A DNA stretch of 64,000 nucleotides from assembly GCA_963847735.1 (NCBI GenBank), contig CAWKAV010000029.1, forward strand, positions 124,001 through 188,000. Reading direction: 5' to 3'. The position numbers were made by a program, and so were the translations under genes. The notes under the pieces were generated by a model that searched no databases, was not told the origin of the DNA, and saw only the letters and a program-made list of their open reading frames with translations. The DNA comes from CAWKAV01 sp963847735. Its GTDB lineage: Bacteria; Desulfobacterota; Desulfuromonadia; Desulfuromonadales; BM103. This document shows, piece after piece, positions 23,412-31,673 of the stretch; the first letter of the stretch is position 1; each line of letters starts with the position of its first letter.

Positions 23412-23516
23412 CAGTCTCATTCGATGTCTGTTCCCATTAGGGGGAGTATGGGGAGCCATTTCGGAGATATCTTCTCTTGACCGCTTTCCGGCTGCGTGCC
23501 GGGAGGCGGTTTTTTG
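23412..23516 (+). ncRNA. candidate small RNA
   Basis: A promoter-like TTGATT (23377-23382), a 17-base spacer and TTAAAT (23400-23405) are followed, about 75 bases on, by a strong terminator at 23481-23509. No reading frame with a ribosome binding site lies between. The predicted transcript is about 105 bases. It could instead be an orphan terminator; no known RNA family is recognised. Confidence 0.4.
23481..23516 (+). terminator. rho-independent terminator
   Basis: CCGC...CCGGC(TGCGT)GCCGG...GGCGG, followed by TTTTTTG. No plus-strand protein gene ends upstream, which suggests a non-coding transcript. Confidence 0.8.
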
Positions 23517-23680
23517 TTTGCTATGAGCTTCGATTACTTCGACAGAGAGGATAAAACCCGAGTCTTGTGACGTGCGGTTGTTGCCTGAAGCATTGAGAAT
23601 GGACATCAATTGGCAGCCTGTCAAAAACAGGTTGTTAATCATTTCGTAAAACCAATTTTTCAACACTGTGAGGAGGTCTT

Positions 23681-24529
23681 ATGTTGAAACGAACCCTGGG
23701 TATTCTTTTCCTTGTATGTTTCATCCCCATGCAACTGGCTCTGGCAGCTGGAGATCCCGGTGATGTGGCAGGCGGCAAGGATCCGACTATGTTCAGCCGT
23801 ATGCCCGGCTTCTATATCTACAATTATCAGGAATTGGAGTTTGATCGTTTCGAGTTTCCTGTTGACTATGGCAAGACCCAGGCAGTGGAAGGGCGTCACT
23901 ACTATATCGACTACTATGCCAACGAAGGCATAAAACTTCCCAGCGCCCTGCAGATCGCCCGTAATTACAGTAACGCGGCGAAGGGGATCGGTGGGGAAGC
24001 TATTTACGAGTATGACGACGGTGGCAGTCAGTACCTGACCCTGAAGGTAACAAAAGACAACGCCGAAGCCTGGGCTTTCGTGGAAGCTGCCGGAAATGGC
24101 ATGTACAAAATTCATGTTGTCGAGAAAGAGCTGATGAACCAGGTCGTCGAGGCAGACGCTGCCAGCCTTGCTGCCACCATCAACGAAACCGGCAAAGCCG
24201 CGGTCTACGGGATCTATTTCGATACGGGCAAGTCGGTGATCAAGCCTACGTCGGATGCTGCCATTGGTGAGATTGCCAAGTTATTGAAGAACGACGCAGG
24301 GCTCAAGCTATACGTTGTGGGACATACCGATAATGTCGGCACGTTTGATTACAACATCAAGCTATCCCAGGCCCGAGCGACTGCGGTGAGCGACGCCCTA
24401 GTGAAAAAGCACGGAATAGCCGGTGCTCGCCTGACTCCCTTCGGGGCCGGTCCAACCTCGTCGGCAGCCTCGAACAAGAGTGAAGAAGGGCGTGCTAAGA
24501 ACCGCCGGGTGGAGCTGGTTGCGCAGTGA
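23681..24529 (+). CDS. OmpA family protein
   Basis: A protein of 282 residues. GAGGAGG precedes the ATG. A signal peptide (TLGILFLVCFIPMQLALA) is followed by an N-terminal domain (MFSRMPGFYIYNYQELEF...) and a C-terminal OmpA peptidoglycan-binding domain: GIYFDTGKSVIKPTSDAAIG, then VVGHTDNVGTFDYNIKLSQA and GRAKNRRVELVA. It should sit in the periplasm or outer membrane and bind peptidoglycan. The N-terminal domain is not a typical barrel. A second exported gene follows 129 bases downstream. Confidence 0.9.
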   Translation: MLKRTLGILFLVCFIPMQLALAAGDPGDVAGGKDPTMFSRMPGFYIYNYQELEFDRFEFPVDYGKTQAVEGRHYYIDYYANEGIKLPSALQIARNYSNAAKGIGGEAIYEYDDGGSQYLTLKVTKDNAEAWAFVEAAGNGMYKIHVVEKELMNQVVEADAASLAATINETGKAAVYGIYFDTGKSVIKPTSDAAIGEIAKLLKNDAGLKLYVVGHTDNVGTFDYNIKLSQARATAVSDALVKKHGIAGARLTPFGAGPTSSAASNKSEEGRAKNRRVELVAQ

Positions 24530-24658
24530 GTGTCATTTTCCGTCTTTGCGGCGGGGAGGAACTGTTTCAACCCGTAACAGACTCTTTACCAACATTCATT
24601 ATCGAGGAAAGTCCAGGATAGAAATCTTGTTTTTCTTGAAAAGACAGGAGGGGTTGTC

Positions 24659-25228
24659 ATGCGGAATAGTTTAGACACAACGAATTTTCAGTCGTGCATG
24701 AGGAGTTTTTCCATGATGCTGCTCGCTTTGGCCGGCGTCCTGTATGGGGGGCAAGCCGTTGCCGAACTTCCTCCCGCTGCGATGGTTGTTCCTCAGGGGT
24801 TTCAGGTGATTGGTGAAAAGAATTTCGGCGGCACGATGCTCATCAAGGCGACGAAGCCGAATGAGAATTTTCCCAATCACCACATGGATGTAGGCATCAG
24901 TCTGGAGTGTACCTGGAGTCAAAACCCGATGGGATCCAAGATCGTCGAGATCATGGCCCAGGCACCCGAGGATCCTGTCGATACAACAGGGGGGTTGCGT
25001 GATGAGTCGTGCGGGCGGGAACGTCACAAGGGTGGTGTTCTGTCCTGCCGCAAGATCACCAGTCCCCCGGACGTTGGCGGCGGTTCAGAGTTGGTGACCT
25101 ATAATATCGGCTGGGTCGGTGCGACCTCGACCGGCCTTGTTGGCGTGTCGATCAGCCATGTCTATGGTGGAAAGTCGACAGCCGTTGGTTGGATCGACGC
25201 CATTATACCGAAGCTTTTGGCTGAATGA
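24659..25228 (+). CDS. exported protein of unknown function (189 aa)
   Basis: The ATG follows GGAGGGG. A long n-region leads to a signal peptide (FSMMLLALAGVLYGGQAVAE). The mature part has two cysteines close together (ESCGRERHKGGVLSCRK), glycine-rich strands and WVGATSTGLVGVSISHV near the end. I do not recognise the family. It lies downstream of the OmpA-like gene on the same strand and may be co-transcribed with it. Confidence 0.65.
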   Translation: MRNSLDTTNFQSCMRSFSMMLLALAGVLYGGQAVAELPPAAMVVPQGFQVIGEKNFGGTMLIKATKPNENFPNHHMDVGISLECTWSQNPMGSKIVEIMAQAPEDPVDTTGGLRDESCGRERHKGGVLSCRKITSPPDVGGGSELVTYNIGWVGATSTGLVGVSISHVYGGKSTAVGWIDAIIPKLLAE

Positions 25229-25340
25229 TCGTCAAGTGAACTATTTGCGATTCGGACGAAAAAGGGGCACAGTTGGCCCGTTTTGAAGTGAAAGGAGAAG
25301 TGTCTTGAATTTTGTCTTACATTGATTTTGTTTGCGTAAT

Positions 25341-25420
25341 CAGTGGCCATCAAGCCATTCCCACGATTCCTGCAATATGAGAAAATCCCCGGTCCGAAGA
25401 TCGAGGTTTTTTCCACTGTC
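25341..25420 (+). repeat. modular intergenic repeat, type 2 hairpin
   Basis: A short left part, CCACGATTCCTGCAATATGA, precedes AAAATCCCCGG...CGAGGTTTTTT at 25382-25412. It lies between the convergent 189-aa and DUF2238 genes. Confidence 0.75.
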
Positions 25421-25449
25421 CGGAATTGACTGCCATCCAAGAATCCGGC

Positions 25450-26211
25450 TTACTCTTCAGTATCACTACTTGGGCCGTTTCGCTTTTCTTTCAAATGACG
25501 AATGATCACATCCTCACCAAGCGGCAATACACGTTTGACTCTTAGACTATTTACCCATTCTCGAGCAAAATCTTTCTGGATACAGTGGTTGATAGCTAAA
25601 TTTATCAACATCGCGATTAAAGCCCCGAGACTGGCAAGAGCCATGTCTTTGTGAGCATCCCAAACGTCACCTTGAGTCCCAAGGTAGGTAGCGCCGAGAT
25701 CACCACCAAAAACCTCGGCTGCTGCCCATTCAATTAACTCGTAAATCATCGAGGTGGCCATCGTGAAATTTAGCGGGAGGAAGTACCCCCAAAATCCTTC
25801 GGCATTGGCAATACGTAAGTAAATTTCGCGCATCGGATAGGCGATTAATAAGCCGTAAGAGAGATGTATAACACGGTCAAAATTGTTACGCTCCCAACCG
25901 ACAATTTCATTGAAACTATTGCCTGTCAAAGCGATTGACCACTGATCGTAGGGAACTTCCGCATAGGTGTAGTGAGAACCTATTTCATGTAAGGCAAGAA
26001 AAATAAAAATAAATGCATAGGAAATCCTGGAGAGTGGAAATGTCCTGCAGGTCGTAACCATTGCGAATAACGCAATTACCACAAGGACATTTTCTAATAT
26101 CCAATCTTTGCGATCATAAACATTGAAAGCAAGCAGTACACACTCAACCATGAACGGGATCATCAGAAGTAAGAGAAAGCGGCTGTGTGAAATGGGGCGA
26201 ATCAAGGTCAT
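25450..26211 (-). CDS. DUF2238 (YjdF-like) membrane protein
   Basis: A protein of 253 residues with about six membrane helices and clear DUF2238 motifs: LALHEIGSHYTYAEVPYDQW, NNFDRVIHLSYGLLIAYPMR, ATSMIYELIEWAAAEVFGGD and TQGDVWDAHKDMALASLGAL. The conserved HEIGSHYTY, DRxxH, YExxEW and DxxKDM residues suggest a catalytic or metal site in the membrane, but no function is known. The tail after residue 205 is charged. It is a single-gene unit. Confidence 0.9.
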   Translation of the reverse strand: MTLIRPISHSRFLLLLMIPFMVECVLLAFNVYDRKDWILENVLVVIALFAMVTTCRTFPLSRISYAFIFIFLALHEIGSHYTYAEVPYDQWSIALTGNSFNEIVGWERNNFDRVIHLSYGLLIAYPMREIYLRIANAEGFWGYFLPLNFTMATSMIYELIEWAAAEVFGGDLGATYLGTQGDVWDAHKDMALASLGALIAMLINLAINHCIQKDFAREWVNSLRVKRVLPLGEDVIIRHLKEKRNGPSSDTEE

Positions 26212-26340
26212 GGCACTACCATCCTGAAAATCGAATTAACAATCCATCCTCTTTCAAGAAGCAGTTTCTCATAAAGCTACACAAAAAATGCACTGGAATT
26301 ATAACAGCCATGAACTGAGATCAATAATAGCGGTGGGATT

Positions 26341-26400
26341 CTTAATTTATCCTCCTGCATTGATTCTGAGTGCTCAGATTGGCAGAAAAGGCCACTGTTA
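26341..26400 (+). repeat. modular intergenic repeat, left module
   Basis: AATTTATCCTCCTGCATTGA...AGTGCTCAGATTGGCAGAAA, then GGCCACTGTTACG without a matching right arm. Confidence 0.7.
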
Positions 26401-26453
26401 CGCCCCAGCCGTTGTCGAATTCTTCGCAGACAATTGTTGCTATAATAGTTGCT

Positions 26454-26642
26454 TCAGGTGGGGGCAACCTTTGGGGATTCTACTCCTTTGTCACTATCTG
26501 CTGTAATCCCTTGTTTCGTGAGCCACTTTTCCCGACGAACCCTCTTGAGTCGTTCGAATACCGTCCATGGTACAGCGCCAACTAAATCGACTTGTCTGGA
26601 ATATGCTGGGTGATAGCGCCGAGACCTTGCGACGCAGCTCAC
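26454..26642 (-). CDS. doubtful short ORF overlapping the dehydrogenase stop
   Basis: A GTG at 26642 overlaps the dehydrogenase stop as GTGA, a normal operon junction, and opens 62 residues containing YSRQVDLVGAVPWTVFERLK and RVRREKWLTKQG. There is no ribosome binding site beyond coupling, and I recall no family. It may be a real coupled small protein or a chance frame. Confidence 0.25.
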   Translation of the reverse strand: MSCVARSRRYHPAYSRQVDLVGAVPWTVFERLKRVRREKWLTKQGITADSDKGVESPKVAPT

Positions 26643-27580
26643 TCCCTGCAGCGTAGTTTCAAGAGTCTGATGAAAGCCAGGTCGCGGCCGCGAATCTTGT
26701 CGGCCACGACCTCTCCTGTCGGATACGCGTAGAAACCCTGCCCGGTCTTGACGCCGAGGTGGCCCTTCCGGTTCATCTCCTTGATAACCTCAGGAGCCTT
26801 GCACGCATTGTCAAGTTCAGGAGCCAGGTTGTCCATGACGCTCTGCCATGTGTCCAGGCCGCCGAAATCAGCCGTTTCCAAAGGGCCGATGATCGACCAG
26901 CGAAACCCAGGTCCGCAGGTCATCACCGCATCCATATCGTGAATATCAGCGACGCCGCTGTGAACCAGATGCAAAGCCTCGCGCATCACTGCGGCCTGTA
27001 GACGGTTGGCGATAAATCCCGGGACTTCCTTCTTCAGAACCACCGGAACCTTGCCGATTTGACGCAGGAAAACCAAAACATCAGAGAGTACTTCGTCCGG
27101 TGTAGTTTCTGTCTTGATCACTTCCACCAGAGGCACCAGGTGAGCCGGGTTGAAAAAATGGGTGATAATCATCCGCTCCGGTCTCACCAGGTGTTTGGCC
27201 AAAGCCGAGAGCGGCAAAGTCGAGGTGTTCGAGGCGATGATCGCACTTTCACTCGAGTGCGCCTCGATGCGGGCCAACACCTGCCATTTCAGCTCCAAAC
27301 GCTCAGGGACTGCCTCGGTAATGAGCTCGGCAGGAGCCACAGCCTCCGCCAAATTTTCGCAGACAACGATATTGTCGAGAATTTCTCTGCACCGCGAAGC
27401 CGGACACAAGCCCTCCTCTACCATCAGTTCAAGATCGGCGCCGAGCAGCCCCTTGGCCCTCTCGAGTGCGTTGGGGTCGGCATCGAACAGGCGCACCTCG
27501 CAACCGTTCAGGGCATAAACCAGGGAGATGCCGCGGCCCATGATGCCGGCACCGATCACTGCTGTTTTGTTGAACATCAC
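26639..27580 (-). CDS. 3-hydroxyacyl-CoA dehydrogenase
   Basis: A protein of 313 residues from the ATG at 27580, which follows GGAGG; an upstream in-frame start at 27604 lacks one. The N-terminal Rossmann fold has VIGAGIMGRGISLVYALNG, then ASNTSTLPLSALAKHLVRPE with the catalytic serine region, and THFFNPAHLVPLVEVIKTET with the catalytic histidine. The C-terminal helical domain has GFIANRLQAAVMREALHLV. It oxidises 3-hydroxybutyryl-CoA or similar acyl-CoA with NAD+. It is divergent from the liv operon, which may import a related acid. Confidence 0.9.
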   Translation of the reverse strand: MMFNKTAVIGAGIMGRGISLVYALNGCEVRLFDADPNALERAKGLLGADLELMVEEGLCPASRCREILDNIVVCENLAEAVAPAELITEAVPERLELKWQVLARIEAHSSESAIIASNTSTLPLSALAKHLVRPERMIITHFFNPAHLVPLVEVIKTETTPDEVLSDVLVFLRQIGKVPVVLKKEVPGFIANRLQAAVMREALHLVHSGVADIHDMDAVMTCGPGFRWSIIGPLETADFGGLDTWQSVMDNLAPELDNACKAPEVIKEMNRKGHLGVKTGQGFYAYPTGEVVADKIRGRDLAFIRLLKLRCRE

Positions 27581-27826
27581 GCATTCCTCCAGAGCACAGG
27601 GCAAAGGGCTGCAAGGTTAACACGCAGGTAACAATCTCAAGGATTTTAGACAATGAAGATTAAGCTAACAATATTATAAAATTCATTTGAATTGGCAAAA
27701 AAATGATTCTCAGCATTATCGAATTAAAAGCAAAAGAGATTTTCACACAAAAAGGTGTATTATTTTTTTCACTGTTATTTCATTAAGTTAGAATATTTTC
27801 AGGCACCATGTTTACATTTGACTTGC

Positions 27827-27857
27827 TATAATCGGTATTGTAAAACAGTGTTTACAA
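27827..27857 (+). promoter_or_regulatory. liv promoter -10 and overlapping inverted repeat
   Basis: TATAAT (27827-27832) is followed at once by TTGTAAA-ACAGTG-TTTACAA (27838-27857), a seven-base inverted repeat sitting at the probable transcription start. This is a likely repressor site for the liv operon. The gap 27581-28035 otherwise holds only the divergent promoters. Confidence 0.5.
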
Positions 27858-28035
27858 AGTAACATTGTGAGTGCCTAGAGCGGTCATATTTATGAGCTAT
27901 CACTCAAGAGGACACCTGCAAAGCTGTTCGCAATTATTCGCAGGCCCTCGCAATTTCAAGCTCCTCATCTATAGTAGAGGAGTATGCTTCGTTCCAGGAC
28001 TGGTCATTGCACTGCACGGAGAACCAACGACAAGC

Positions 28036-28791
28036 ATGGGCACTGAATACATCATCGAGACACGCAGTTTAACAAAAGAATTCTCCGGATTTATCGCCGT
28101 CAGGGGGGTTAACCTCAAGGTTCGCAAAGGCTCAATCCACGCTTTGATCGGTCCCAACGGCGCTGGCAAGACCACGGTATTCAATCTTTTGACCAAATTT
28201 CTCGAGCCCAGTGCCGGGCAGATTTTCTACAAGAACAAGAACGTGACCGGCAGGAACTCAGCATCCCTGGCGCGCCGGGGGTTAGTACGCTCATTCCAGA
28301 TCTCAGCGGTTTTCCCGCACCTGAGCGTGTTGGAAAACGTCCGGGTCGCCCTGCAAAGAGAGACCGGGACATCCTTCCATTTCTGGAAATCGGACAACAG
28401 CCTGAACAACCTCAACGACCAGGCCATGGCGGCGCTTGAAGAGGTTGACCTCGCAGATTACGCAGAGTCCACCGCGGTGGAACTCCCCTACGGGCGCAAA
28501 CGCGCTCTGGAACTGGCGACCACCCTTGCCCTGAAGCCGGAGGTGATGTTACTCGACGAACCGACGTCGGGGATGGGCCATGAAGATGTGGGACGGGTCA
28601 TGGAACTGATTCGCAAGGTGGCGGCAAATCGTACAGTCCTCATGGTCGAGCACAACCTCAAGGTGGTTGCCGACCTGTCAGACACCATCACGGTGCTGCA
28701 GAGGGGCCAGATTCTGGCCGAGGGGAGCTATGCAGAGGTCTCGGAGAACCCGGCCGTGCTCGAAGCCTATGTGGGAGGCCACCATGCATGA
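28036..28791 (+). CDS. livG: branched-chain amino acid ABC transporter ATP-binding protein LivG
   Basis: A protein of 251 residues from the ATG at 28036 (MGTEYIIETRSL), the family's usual start; the frame is open upstream to 27871. It has Walker A GPNGAGKTTVFNLL, a signature region ELPYGRKRALELATTLA, Walker B EVMLLDEPTSGMG and the H-loop VEHNLKVVADL, plus the LivG-type C-terminal tail VLEAYVGG. It is the first gene of livG-F-J-H-M. It powers uptake of leucine-type or related acids. Confidence 0.92.
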   Translation: MGTEYIIETRSLTKEFSGFIAVRGVNLKVRKGSIHALIGPNGAGKTTVFNLLTKFLEPSAGQIFYKNKNVTGRNSASLARRGLVRSFQISAVFPHLSVLENVRVALQRETGTSFHFWKSDNSLNNLNDQAMAALEEVDLADYAESTAVELPYGRKRALELATTLALKPEVMLLDEPTSGMGHEDVGRVMELIRKVAANRTVLMVEHNLKVVADLSDTITVLQRGQILAEGSYAEVSENPAVLEAYVGGHHA

Positions 28792-29497
28792 TGTTGCCAA
28801 CGAGCTCCTGCGCGTCGTCGACCTCCACGCCTTCTACGGCGAATCCCACGTACTCCACGGTATCGACTTCAACGTCGGCGAGGGTGAGCTGGTCACCCTG
28901 CTCGGCAGGAACGGCTCCGGACGCACCAGCACCCTCAAGTCGATCATCGGCCTGATCCCCAAGCGTTCCGGTTCGGTCATGGTCAACGGCCACGAGGCCA
29001 TCAACCTGCCGCCTTACAGGATCGCACCGCTCGGCATCGGCTACTGCCCCGAAGAGCGCGGCATTTTCCCCGGGCTGACCACGGAAGAGAACCTGCTTTT
29101 GCCACCCGTAATGCATAGCGGTGGCATGCCGCTGGAAGAAATCTACACCATGTTCCCCAACCTCAAGGAACGCCGCGCCGCCCAGGGCACGCGGCTCTCA
29201 GGAGGCGAACAGCAGATGCTGGCCCTGGCACGGATTCTACGCACCGGAGCCCGTCTGCTGCTGCTCGACGAAATCACTGAAGGGCTGGCACCGGTCATTG
29301 TTGAAACCATGGGACATGTCATTTCGATGCTTAAGGAACGAGGCTACACCATCGTCCTGGTCGAACAGAACTTTCATTTCGCCAAAGGCCTGGCAGATCG
29401 CCACTACGTACTCGAACACGGTCGCATCGTGAAGATGATTATGAATCATGAACTCGAAGCGAATCTCGACGAGCTGCATGAACTTTTGGGCGTCTAA
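28784..29497 (+). CDS. livF: branched-chain amino acid ABC transporter ATP-binding protein LivF
   Basis: A protein of 237 residues. The ATG at 28784 overlaps the livG stop by eight bases. Walker A reads GRNGSGRTST, with arginine in place of the usual lysine; the signature LSGGEQQMLALARIL and Walker B LLLLDEITEGLAP are normal, and the H-loop region is VLVEQNFHFAKGLA. The arginine variant is known in some LivF groups, so the ATPase may still work. It pairs with LivG to drive the permease. Confidence 0.9.
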   Translation: MHDVANELLRVVDLHAFYGESHVLHGIDFNVGEGELVTLLGRNGSGRTSTLKSIIGLIPKRSGSVMVNGHEAINLPPYRIAPLGIGYCPEERGIFPGLTTEENLLLPPVMHSGGMPLEEIYTMFPNLKERRAAQGTRLSGGEQQMLALARILRTGARLLLLDEITEGLAPVIVETMGHVISMLKERGYTIVLVEQNFHFAKGLADRHYVLEHGRIVKMIMNHELEANLDELHELLGV

Positions 29498-29527
29498 CAC
29501 GCCCAAACCAACCAAAGGAGAAAGAAC

Positions 29528-30745
29528 ATGACAAAGAAGCGGTTTTTATCGGCATTTGGTACCGGACTGGCTCTGGTCATAGCCGTTTCCGGAGCATCGG
29601 CGGCTGGCTTATCTGACGGCGTACTCAAAGTCGGCGTCATGACCGACATGTCGGGGGCCTACTCCGACCTCAGCGGCCCGGGCTCGACGCTCGCAGCACA
29701 GATGGCCATCGAAGACTACGGTGGCATGGTGCTCGGCAAGAAAATCGAATTGACCTCGGCCGACCACCAGAACAAAGCCGACATCGCAGCCAACAAGGCC
29801 CGCGAATGGTTCGATGCTGACAAGGTCGACGTCATCGCCGACCTGTCGACTTCATCAACGGCCCTGGCCGTGATGGAAATCGCCGACCAGAAGAACAAGG
29901 TCACCTTGATTTCGACCGGCGGCTCGACCAAGATCACCAACAGCAACTGCATCGCGACCAACGTACACTGGACCTACGACACCTACGCCCTGGCAGTCGG
30001 CACCGGCAAGGCCGTCGTCGCCAACGGCGGCGACACCTGGTTCTTCATCACCGCCGACTACGCTTTCGGTCATTCTCTCGAAGGTGACACTGCAGCTGTT
30101 GTTGAAGCCAGCGGCGGCAAGGTACTGGGCAAGGTGCGCGCTCCTTTCCCGAACACCGACTTCTCTTCCTTCCTGCTCCAGGCCCAGGCCTCCGGCGCCA
30201 AGATCATTGGCCTGGCCAACGCCGGCAGCGACACCATCAATGCCATCAAGCAGGCTAAAGAATTTGGCATCACCCAGAACCAGACCCTTGCTGGCCTGCT
30301 GATTTTCATCACCGACATCAACAGCCTCGGCCTCGAAACAGCCCAAGGCATGATGCTCACCACCGGTTTCTACTGGGACCGTGATGAGGAGTCCCGAGCC
30401 TGGTCCAAGCGCTTCCAGGCCCGTCACAATAGCATGCCGACCATGAGCCAGGCAGGCGTTTACTCCTCACTGATGCACTACTTCAAGGCGGTCGACAAAG
30501 CCGGCACAGACGAAGCGCACGCGGTCATAGCGGCCATGAAGTCGATGCCTGTCAACGACATGTTCGCCAAGAACGGCTACATCCGTGACGACGGCCGCAT
30601 GATCCACGACATGTACCTGGTTCAAGTCAAAAAGCCGTCCGAGTCGACGGGCCCCTGGGATTACTATAAGGTCCTGCGTACCATCCCCGGCGACGAAGCT
30701 TACATCTCGCCGGAGAACAGCACATGTAAATTGCTGAAGAAGTAA
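29528..30745 (+). CDS. ABC transporter periplasmic substrate-binding protein (LivJ/LivK-type)
   Basis: A protein of 405 residues. AAAGGAG precedes the ATG. A signal peptide (LSAFGTGLALVIAVSGASAA) leads to a type I periplasmic binding fold: LKVGVMTDMSGAYSDLSGPG, KADIAANKAREWFDADKVDV, STSSTALAVMEIADQKNKVT and FFITADYAFGHSLEGDT. Proteins of this subgroup often bind acids other than leucine, including aromatic or short-chain acids, so the substrate is open. It sits between livF and livH. Confidence 0.92.
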   Translation: MTKKRFLSAFGTGLALVIAVSGASAAGLSDGVLKVGVMTDMSGAYSDLSGPGSTLAAQMAIEDYGGMVLGKKIELTSADHQNKADIAANKAREWFDADKVDVIADLSTSSTALAVMEIADQKNKVTLISTGGSTKITNSNCIATNVHWTYDTYALAVGTGKAVVANGGDTWFFITADYAFGHSLEGDTAAVVEASGGKVLGKVRAPFPNTDFSSFLLQAQASGAKIIGLANAGSDTINAIKQAKEFGITQNQTLAGLLIFITDINSLGLETAQGMMLTTGFYWDRDEESRAWSKRFQARHNSMPTMSQAGVYSSLMHYFKAVDKAGTDEAHAVIAAMKSMPVNDMFAKNGYIRDDGRMIHDMYLVQVKKPSESTGPWDYYKVLRTIPGDEAYISPENSTCKLLKK

Positions 30746-30782
30746 GCCAGGAAGTGGTCGCGAGCACAAAGGATATGTTTTT

Positions 30783-31673
30783 ATGATGGTTCAGGTTTTC
30801 GGCATTCCGATCCAGGCCCTGCTGGGGCAGCTCCTTATCGGGCTTATCAATGGATCCTTCTATGCAATCCTCAGTCTGGGGCTCGCCATCATCTTCGGAC
30901 TGCTCAACATCATCAACTTCGCCCACGGAGCCCAGTACATGCTGGGCGCCTTTGCCGCATGGATGGGCCTCACCTACCTCGGAATCAACTACTGGGTGGG
31001 GCTCATCCTCGCACCCCTTGTCGTGGGTCTCTTCGGCATCATCATGGAGCGCCTCATGCTGAGGCGCCTCTACCACCTCGATCACCTCTACGGCCTGCTG
31101 CTGACCTTTGGCCTGGCCCTGATTCTGGAAGGCCTGTTTCGCCAACTCTACGGCGTCTCCGGCCTCTCTTACCCGATCCCGGAAGTTTTTCAGGGCGGGG
31201 TCAACCTCGGCTTCATGTTCCTGCCCTACTACCGGGCCTGGGTCATCGTCGCCTCGCTGACGGTATGCTTTTCCACCTGGTTTGTCATTGAGCGCACCAA
31301 ACTCGGCGCCTACCTGCGGGCCGCCACGGAAAACCCGGAGTTGCTCCAGGCCTTCGGTATCAACGTGCCACTCATGATCACCCTCACCTTCGGCTACGGT
31401 GTGGCACTGGCCGGGTTTGCCGGCGTGCTGGCCGCCCCCATCTACCAGGTCACCCCGGTGATGGGCTCCAACCTGATCATCGTCGTCTTCGCGGTAGTGG
31501 TGATCGGCGGCATGGGCTCGATCCTCGGTTCCATCATCACCGGCATCAGCCTGGGGCTGCTTGAAGGCTTGACCAAGGTCTTCTATCCCGAGGCCTCCGG
31601 CGTCGTGGTTTTCGTCATCATGGCGCTGGTCCTTCTCATCCGGCCTGCGGGCCTGTTCGGGAGGGAAAAATGA
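30783..31673 (+). CDS. livH: branched-chain amino acid ABC transporter permease LivH
   Basis: A protein of 296 residues with about eight membrane helices. LivH motifs: LLIGLINGSFYAILSLGLAI, then IFGLLNIINFAHGAQYMLGA, and VVIGGMGSILGSIITGISLG. It forms the membrane channel with LivM. AAAGGA lies about nine bases before the ATG. Its stop overlaps the livM start by four bases (ATGA). Confidence 0.93.
   Translation: MMVQVFGIPIQALLGQLLIGLINGSFYAILSLGLAIIFGLLNIINFAHGAQYMLGAFAAWMGLTYLGINYWVGLILAPLVVGLFGIIMERLMLRRLYHLDHLYGLLLTFGLALILEGLFRQLYGVSGLSYPIPEVFQGGVNLGFMFLPYYRAWVIVASLTVCFSTWFVIERTKLGAYLRAATENPELLQAFGINVPLMITLTFGYGVALAGFAGVLAAPIYQVTPVMGSNLIIVVFAVVVIGGMGSILGSIITGISLGLLEGLTKVFYPEASGVVVFVIMALVLLIRPAGLFGREK

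Noticed and set aside
3326..26400. CRISPR array
   Set aside because: Repeats are long, diverged and separated by whole genes, not by 30-40 base spacers.
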